Assembly (NCBI RefSeq): GCF_018734325.1
Contig: NZ_CP073754.1
Span: forward strand, 682,001 to 746,000
Direction of reading: 5' to 3'
Source: Methylomonas paludis
GTDB taxonomy: Bacteria > Pseudomonadota > Gammaproteobacteria > Methylococcales > Methylomonadaceae
Length of the DNA: 64,000 nucleotides
The notes under the pieces are model-generated. The model saw only the letters and a program-made list of their open reading frames with translations, was not told where the DNA came from and did not search any database. Of this stretch, positions 58,846 to 64,000 are shown in pieces. The position numbers and the translations under genes were made by a program. The stretch's first letter is position 1, and every line of letters starts with the position of its first letter.

Positions 58846-60542
58846 CCTGAATCCGTGTTCCTTTGGGTTTACGGGGTAGCCACTGCGTTTTTTACGCTTT
58901 TTTTAAAAAATAACGTTCCCCCATCACAGCTTAACTGCCGCCCATCAACCCCCTGACGGTAAAAATCCCACGTTTCTCCGGCTTTGCCGCTCTCCACGAG
59001 TGAAAAACCAGACATCCAGACAAGCAATCCTCTTCTCAATCCTGAGAATCAGCTCAAACCTTGCGTTTCCGTTTCTGTTTCCCAGGATTATCCCGATGCA
59101 AAGCCAGGCTGTACCACCAATCGCTCCTGCAAAAAAGCGAATACTTTAGCGACTGGCGAATCGTGCCCCAAATCAAGCCACCATTGCCGGGCCTTATGGA
59201 TGACCTGAGCGGCTCGATACATGACTTCTTGCAGCACGGTTCGTAACCGCCGACGTTTTGCAGGATGGCGTATCGGTGCCAAGTGACCCGTCAAGCCCAG
59301 TTGACCAATCAGCCGCAAGCAGTTATAGGCCAGCATGCCCATTCTCAACAGGCAGTCGTTGGTCTCAAACTTACCTGAGGGTAACCGCTCCAAATCCAGG
59401 TCGGTTTTGAATTCCGAATGGAATTGCTCATGTGTACCGTGATCGCGATAGCGTTCAATGACCATTTCCTCCGCTTCCTCCAGACTTGTCCACCAACCTT
59501 CCAGTTCTACCTCCGGCAACAACAGCATCTGTCCATGTTTATTCGTGGTGCGCTCAATGACCCGTATGACCAGTCTGAAATGACGAATCTGTTTTTTCCA
59601 GGCGCGTTCTACGATCAACGTCATTAACGCTTCCCGTTTACCGGGTCGTTTTTCAACAAAGGCTCCGGCTGCTTGTGCTTTTTCGACCCAAGCTGTTTTG
59701 TCCTGTTTTCTGGGATTCCATTTGACCAAGTAGTCAAAGCACCGATCCATAGCCGCCCAGCGCACTTTCTCATCGGCGATGGCAAACAACAGCTTGGCGC
59801 TATCAAACCCTGAATCTTTGCGAAGCAGTACCGGTAAAGTCGGTGCAACCAAACGCTCAACGCGAGGAAATAGCCGCTCTAAAAAATAATCAATCTCCAG
59901 CGATGAATGCCAGCGACCGGGGCGTAACTCCAAGCCGACACACCAGCCCTCATTGCCTATATACGCCGCAACCGGCGTATAACCATCCACACCTTGATAG
60001 GTTCGGCTGACCTCTTCCTTCTTGGTGCCACTCTGATCCATGACGAAGGTATCCAAATCCAGGCAGACGTAACCTTTATGGGGTGTGATCGGGGCTTGTA
60101 TTCGCTCAATGAGTCGAATCGAACATTCGTCCAACGGTTCCAGTAGCTTACCGCTGATACGATCAAGCCGTTGCCGCAGCCAGACACTGCCAGGAACCTT
60201 GCGTACATCCAATGCTTTCTTGAAAAAACGATCCTCACGAAACGGTTCAACTGCTTCGAAATCGCTTTTGCCTATACATAACAGACCGACCATCGTTTTC
60301 AATAAATCAGAGGTCTTAATCCCTTGGGATACCGGAATTTGTCCATCCACCACCGCTTCGACATTGATGGCTTCCAGGCATTGGCCGATTAACGACAGCC
60401 CGGCATAGGAAGTCAGTTCCTTCTTGGATTCTTTTAGCTTAAAACGTGCCATAATCAAATTGGGTGAACACAGAAAGTCTATATTATACCTTATTTATCA
60501 TTGGCTTATGCGTTATTATGCGAGCCTGAACACGGATTCAGG
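58846..60542 (-). mobile_element. IS1380-type element, copy 3, inside a CRISPR repeat
   Basis: 1697 bp, with 15-bp inverted repeats CCTGAATCCGTGTTC at both ends. The target duplication TTAAA (58841-58845 and 60543-60547) comes from the TTTAAAT end of a CRISPR repeat. It has the length of copy 1 (883-2579), and the transposase translations are identical, so the insertion is recent. It may reduce leftward transcription into the 54 distal spacers. Confidence 0.96.
59088..60452 (-). CDS. IS1380-type transposase (copy 3)
   Basis: A 454-residue DDE transposase identical in translation to the one at 1125-2489. It is transcribed leftward, in the same direction as the inferred array transcript, so its promoter could even drive the distal array part. 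Start at the ATG at 60452. The acidic motif candidates LDLDTFVMDQSG, LLRKDSGFDSA and HEQFHSEFKTD are intact. Confidence 0.93.
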   Translation of the reverse strand: MARFKLKESKKELTSYAGLSLIGQCLEAINVEAVVDGQIPVSQGIKTSDLLKTMVGLLCIGKSDFEAVEPFREDRFFKKALDVRKVPGSVWLRQRLDRISGKLLEPLDECSIRLIERIQAPITPHKGYVCLDLDTFVMDQSGTKKEEVSRTYQGVDGYTPVAAYIGNEGWCVGLELRPGRWHSSLEIDYFLERLFPRVERLVAPTLPVLLRKDSGFDSAKLLFAIADEKVRWAAMDRCFDYLVKWNPRKQDKTAWVEKAQAAGAFVEKRPGKREALMTLIVERAWKKQIRHFRLVIRVIERTTNKHGQMLLLPEVELEGWWTSLEEAEEMVIERYRDHGTHEQFHSEFKTDLDLERLPSGKFETNDCLLRMGMLAYNCLRLIGQLGLTGHLAPIRHPAKRRRLRTVLQEVMYRAAQVIHKARQWWLDLGHDSPVAKVFAFLQERLVVQPGFASG

Positions 60543-60962
60543 TTAAATATTACAGAAACTCGCGGATAAGCAACTAGCTAGGGGTCTTAATCCCTTCTTA
60601 ATAAGGTCATTTGTTTAAATTAGCACCTACGGAAAAGAAGTTCTGTGCTACGTCTTAATCCCTTCTTAATAAGGTCATTTGTTTAAATATATTCATTGTC
60701 AACCATCTCTATAATGGATCCGGTCTTAATCCCTTCTTAATAAGGTCATTTGTTTAAATAATAATTTTACTTAAGCCGATCAATCAACTGTCTTAATCCC
60801 TTCTTAATAAGGTCATTTGTTTAAATTTAAGCGGCGAAACCATCAAAGCATGGTTGTCTTAATCCCTTCTTAATAAGGTCATTTGTTTAAATGTTATGTT
60901 GCAGTGGGTATTGCGGTCAATGTTGGTCTTAATCCCTTCTTAATAAGGTCATTTGTTTAAAT
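60543..60962 (-). CRISPR. CRISPR array, leader-proximal part: 6 repeats and 6 spacers
   Basis: After the IS, the duplicated TTAAA and one T restore the end of the interrupted repeat (60543-60548). Six spacers then alternate with six intact repeats starting at 60584, 60652, 60723, 60790, 60856 and 60926. The right end repeat is perfect, unlike the left end, which supports the leader lying on this side. These six spacers would be the newest. The last one (60893-60925) shares its target motif with an older spacer (58274-58310). Confidence 0.97.
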
Positions 60963-61028
60963 AGCTTTGCATTTTTTCTCCTTTTTTATCAATATATTAC
61001 ATGCTGGGTTGACAGGATTTTTCATTTT
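60963..61028 (-). promoter_or_regulatory. Candidate CRISPR leader
   Basis: A 66-bp AT-rich stretch between the last perfect repeat and the stop codon of the CARF nuclease gene. Being next to the intact end of the array and opposite the degenerate end, it is the leader position. It is short for a leader, so promoter elements may lie inside the upstream gene or the array may be read through from it. I see no clear -35/-10 pair. Confidence 0.5.
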
Positions 61029-62162
61029 TTAAAAGTTATCTTTTTTACTTAGCCAATGTTCTAGGTGTTGGTGTAAATTGCGTAATTCGCTGTGACAGCA
61101 TAGCTCAATTTTAAGTTCTTTGGCACGGGCTAGACTGGATTTTTCCAACCGGTTAAAACTAACCAGCATGGCCTTGCTTTGCAGGCCGCCCATTAAGTCC
61201 CGCAAGCTGTCCAGTTTATATAAAATGTCAGTATCATTATTCTCTTTAAATCGTTTGGTTTTACACTCAATAATATGCAGGCTATTAGCATAAATTAAGC
61301 CGATATCAATTTCATTTTTAACTGGATTAGCTGAGGCTGATTGCCTCTCAATGGTAATGTTATTTGCAATATCTTGTATACCTTTGGATTTTTTTAGTTT
61401 TAAGCATAAGCCATAAGCATAACTTTCCAGCCAGCCGCCATTAGCCGTAAAGCGTGCTGTTTCATTGCTAAAAGTTAATCGGTGACCATTTATTGTGCAT
61501 AAACCTGCTGCTGCAAAAATATCAAATATGTCCCACAAATGTGGTCTTGCTTGTGGCCCATCTTCGATTTCAACGCATAGTTGCTGGTTTTTGGCCTTTA
61601 GTGCCAGGTAATTAAGGGTACCCAGTTCATTTGCATAAATGCCCATATTATTCACCAAAGTTTCGGTTAATTTGTGGACTGGTGCAATGACGCCAGTGTG
61701 ATCGGGCATATTAATCAAATCTGCGCCGTAAGCGGAAAGGTAGTCTTTAAGTTTGAGGTGTTGGGCCAATGCTTGAGGTTTATTTTTTGGGTATAGCCAG
61801 ATTAACTGATCTTGGACATAAAATACTGGATGCTTAAATTCTCTAAACACATCGTAGGCCGCAATTGCCATCGGTTTGGTCCCCCCGGTTGCGTTTAAGG
61901 CAATTTCACCGGGTTTATAGGCATCCAGTATATCCAATATCAGATTCTGCATGGCTTCTATGTTGAGGGGGTCGGTAACCCGATAGCGTTCCACTTGTAT
62001 GCCTTTGGGTTTCAGAATGTTTTGCAGAGCATTGGCCTGGGCCTGCATTTTATCGCTGACCAGCATAATCACTTTAGCCGGGCGCAGTTCCTTATCCAGC
62101 AAGGGCGTTAGATTAGGTATCGGTTGTTCAGAAATCAGGATTAACTGGGTAGTAATAGGCAT
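61029..62162 (-). CDS. can2: CARF-PD-(D/E)XK nuclease, Can2/Card1-like (DUF1887)
   Basis: A 377-residue CRISPR ancillary effector. The N-terminal CARF domain has the ligand loop NATGGTKPMAI (90-100), the middle is a winged-helix-like linker, and the C-terminal nuclease has E246 in GGWLESYAY, D286 in NEIDIGLIY, and E299 and K301 in IIECKTKR. Family members are switched on by cyclic oligoadenylate made by Cas10 and then cut nucleic acids. It starts 5 bp after the next gene's stop (62168), in one operon. Its presence implies a type III Cas10 nearby, outside the window. Confidence 0.88.
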   Translation of the reverse strand: MPITTQLILISEQPIPNLTPLLDKELRPAKVIMLVSDKMQAQANALQNILKPKGIQVERYRVTDPLNIEAMQNLILDILDAYKPGEIALNATGGTKPMAIAAYDVFREFKHPVFYVQDQLIWLYPKNKPQALAQHLKLKDYLSAYGADLINMPDHTGVIAPVHKLTETLVNNMGIYANELGTLNYLALKAKNQQLCVEIEDGPQARPHLWDIFDIFAAAGLCTINGHRLTFSNETARFTANGGWLESYAYGLCLKLKKSKGIQDIANNITIERQSASANPVKNEIDIGLIYANSLHIIECKTKRFKENNDTDILYKLDSLRDLMGGLQSKAMLVSFNRLEKSSLARAKELKIELCCHSELRNLHQHLEHWLSKKDNF

Positions 62163-62167
62163 CTCTG

Positions 62168-63457
62168 TTAACCGGTTACTAAGTTTAGGCCATCATTATT
62201 TGGTAATTGTGGCGGCAATTGGGGGATACCGGCCTGCTTGGCTTCGGCCAGTAACACGGGTAAAAAGCACTGTTCTATCCAGGTATTGACAGATTCCCAA
62301 GCCTGACGGTTGATGGGAGCAAAACCGTGCGCCAATATGGAACTATTTCGAGTTTGGAGGTGGTGAAGCAGATTTTCCTTTTGGGTATTAAAAAAGGCAG
62401 TCGCCGGCCCATCAGTTTTTATCGCCACCAGTTGCCAGGCATTGTGAAGTGCGGCCTGCCATTGCCCCTCCCTATTTTGGGTTAAACTCAAACCGGCTGG
62501 TATCTGCTCTGCCGGCACGTTTGCGGTTTCGATACCGGTCTGGCTAAGTAACAGCCATTGCGCAGTCCACTCCAGCAAACGGTAAATCCGGGCGATGGCA
62601 TCGTCATAACGGCCTTGCGCGGCACGGCGCTGGGCATTAAGGTATAAGTCCAGCAATCGGGCTGCGGTTTGTTTTGTGGCGTTTAGATCGTTAAGCCGCG
62701 TTGCGCAGCCAATATAGCGCCTTTGCTCATTATTTAAAGTACCGGCCTGTTTTTGCAATATATCCAAGGCCATTGGATGATTAAAATTATCCCATTCGGC
62801 AAAAGCTCGGCTCAGTTCACGAAAACGGGTATATTGGCTACGTAACTTTGGGCTGGTTGGCGCAGTAATTTGCCGCAAGCCTTCATAGGCTTCGCTGTAG
62901 GCGTAACGCGACCAGGCCTGCCGAAACGGTGCTATCTGTCGCTCAAACCGGATTTGGGAGCTGTTGGCCTGCGCACTGTATTGGGAACCGTCGTAAACTT
63001 TAATTAAATCGGCACGGCTGCCGGTGACCAGTTGCAGCTTGACTTCCGGCCATTCCAGTGCCGCCATTACCAGCCCGGCGCTCATGGATTTAGTGCCGCC
63101 TGTGTAGTCGGCGATGATATGGGCCCCTGGAAAACGCTGGGCCAAGGTTTGCAATTCGACGGTACAAGTTTGATAGATAGCGTCAAGATCGTCCGCTATG
63201 CTGATGCAAACTTGGTATTGATCTGTGTTTAATCCGGTTTGGGTGGGGATATTCGGTAAAGTGGGTTTGGCATCGGTAAATTGCGCCTTAATACAGTTAC
63301 CCACGCCGATAATTTGCACTTTCGAACCCGGCTGACCACTGGCCAGGTCTTTATCGGTGCAGATAAACACCACATGATCAGGCCGTACTTCGTTAATGGC
63401 GCTGACGATGGGCTGATGGCTGCCGCCAACAGTGCAAATGAGTATGGTAGGGGTCAT
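62168..63457 (-). CDS. CARF-HEPN protein, TIGR02710-like
   Basis: A 429-residue protein starting MTPTILICTVGGSHQPIVSAI, the strand-loop start of a CARF domain. DYTGGTKSMSAGLVMAAL (117-134) is the second ligand motif. The C-terminal helical part holds R370-N371 ... H377 (RNSSILAH), an Rx6H motif typical of HEPN ribonucleases. The pattern fits the Cas02710 family, a cyclic-oligoadenylate-activated RNase relative of Csm6. The ATG at 63457 is preferred over one 31 codons upstream that would overlap the previous gene. It is cotranscribed with the Can2-like gene. Confidence 0.85.
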   Translation of the reverse strand: MTPTILICTVGGSHQPIVSAINEVRPDHVVFICTDKDLASGQPGSKVQIIGVGNCIKAQFTDAKPTLPNIPTQTGLNTDQYQVCISIADDLDAIYQTCTVELQTLAQRFPGAHIIADYTGGTKSMSAGLVMAALEWPEVKLQLVTGSRADLIKVYDGSQYSAQANSSQIRFERQIAPFRQAWSRYAYSEAYEGLRQITAPTSPKLRSQYTRFRELSRAFAEWDNFNHPMALDILQKQAGTLNNEQRRYIGCATRLNDLNATKQTAARLLDLYLNAQRRAAQGRYDDAIARIYRLLEWTAQWLLLSQTGIETANVPAEQIPAGLSLTQNREGQWQAALHNAWQLVAIKTDGPATAFFNTQKENLLHHLQTRNSSILAHGFAPINRQAWESVNTWIEQCFLPVLLAEAKQAGIPQLPPQLPNNDGLNLVTG

Positions 63458-63491
63458 GGTATATGGTGTTTGTCCCAACTTCTTTTCAAAG

Positions 63492-64000
63492 TTACAAGTT
63501 TTTGAGTAATTCCTTGGCCTTGGCATTTTTTGCCGCCCCAATGTAGTCAAGAAGTAATTTAGCCACTACCAATAACTCGGCTTTAGCTTCATCTGGCCAA
63601 TCGCTGGCTTTTGTCACCAGTGCGCGTAAAGCCGTATAAAGCGGCCCACCGATTTGTTCGCGCACTTTGCTGTTTTGCTTTTGGCTTAACAGTTGTCTTA
63701 ATACTTCAATTTGCCTTTGTTCGTCGCTCATTATGGCAAGTCGCCGTTGCTCGGCCTGTGCTTCAATGCGTTTCTTTTCCGCATCTGCCTTTTCTTCTGC
63801 TATACGTTCCAATCGTTCTGATTCTTCCCGTTGGCGCTTATCTGCCGCCGTTACGCGTTTTTCAGCCAGATCCGATATGTGGGCGGCCAATTTTTCCGCC
63901 CACAGCCGCGCGTCAGCAGTATGCTGCTCGCACAATTCAGCTAATTCCGTCCAATCTGGAGCAGAGGCATCACCGGGTGAGATCTCTACCAGTACCCAGC
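63492..64000 (-). CDS. Coiled-coil protein, cut by the window edge
   Basis: The open frame runs to the window end; 169 residues are visible and the start lies beyond. Near the edge it reads WVLVEISPGDASAPDWTELAEL. A long charged coiled coil follows (EKRVTAADKRQREESERLERIAEEKADAEKKRIEAQAEQRR). It ends in a small helical domain (GPLYTALRALVTKASDWPDEAKAELLVVAKLLLDYIGAAKNAKAKELLKNL). I do not recognise the family. It lies 34 bp before the CARF-HEPN gene on the same strand and is probably part of the CRISPR operon. A TTG at 63935 could serve as an internal start but the frame clearly extends further. Confidence 0.6.
   Translation of the reverse strand, partial: WVLVEISPGDASAPDWTELAELCEQHTADARLWAEKLAAHISDLAEKRVTAADKRQREESERLERIAEEKADAEKKRIEAQAEQRRLAIMSDEQRQIEVLRQLLSQKQNSKVREQIGGPLYTALRALVTKASDWPDEAKAELLVVAKLLLDYIGAAKNAKAKELLKNL

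Noticed and set aside
60963-61028. AAGGAG plus ATG on the minus strand, reading MQSYLNK into the first repeat.
   Set aside because: Only seven codons before a stop inside the repeat; probably part of the leader.
52599-64000. Reverse transcriptase, cas6, cas10 or RAMP genes that would explain RNA-derived spacers or a complete type III system.
   Set aside because: No frame in the window carries their motifs; they could only lie beyond the right edge.

Overview
The window reads as chromosomal DNA of a gammaproteobacterial methylotroph, most likely a type I methanotroph (Methylococcales). The reasons are a partial serine-cycle cluster (hydroxypyruvate reductase, serine-glyoxylate aminotransferase, malyl-CoA lyase, both malate thiokinase subunits), a PrsT-type TPR lipoprotein of the PEP-CTERM/exosortase system, an SmbP-like metal-binding protein and a class II (B12) ribonucleotide reductase. 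The genus is inference from gene content; there is no rRNA gene here.

Layout. 1-4340: a damaged DUF4160/DUF2442 pair, then two related IS1380-type elements 68 bp apart. 4.4-20.4 kb: housekeeping genes (msrPQ, prsT, a YlqF-type GTPase, nadA, aspS, pyrC, a lipid/sugar glycosyltransferase group, hemJ, gap-pyk). 20.4-21.9 kb: a decay island with a PIN toxin carrying an in-frame stop and a shredded type III methyltransferase remnant. 21.9-27.6 kb: the serine-cycle genes. 27.7-48.7 kb: a large SNF2-type helicase, a GntR regulator, nrdJab behind two NrdR boxes, a phosphoesterase, smbP, a D-Ala-D-Ala dipeptidase, a CysJ-like flavoprotein, an extended GltB, a Ubi hydroxylase and small proteins. 49-52.3 kb: an isolated phage-type tail-spike-like protein and an acyltransferase.

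52.4-64 kb is the CRISPR region, all on the minus strand. Read in transcription order from the right it holds: a coiled-coil protein cut by the window end, a CARF-HEPN protein (TIGR02710-like), a Can2/Card1-like CARF nuclease, a short leader candidate, an array of 61 repeats and 60 spacers, and an adaptation operon with two different Cas2 and two different Cas1 proteins (cas2A-cas1A-cas1B-cas2B). Cas1A keeps the catalytic residues; Cas1B is divergent and lacks the glutamate motif. The array is split inside one repeat by an IS1380 element that encodes the same transposase, at the same length, as the copy near position 900. It separates the six leader-proximal spacers from the older 54. No cas10, RAMP, cas6 or reverse transcriptase is visible; a type III effector complex would be expected past position 64000.

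The most striking signal is in the spacers. Read on the plus strand, many look like the sense strand of phage genes, and eight or nine cover a ribosome binding site plus start codon or a gene start. A leftward array transcript would therefore yield crRNAs antisense to mRNA 5' ends, as a type III system needs. At least four spacer pairs hit homologous or overlapping sites. The doubled adaptation module and this pattern together are the best candidate for an undescribed system.
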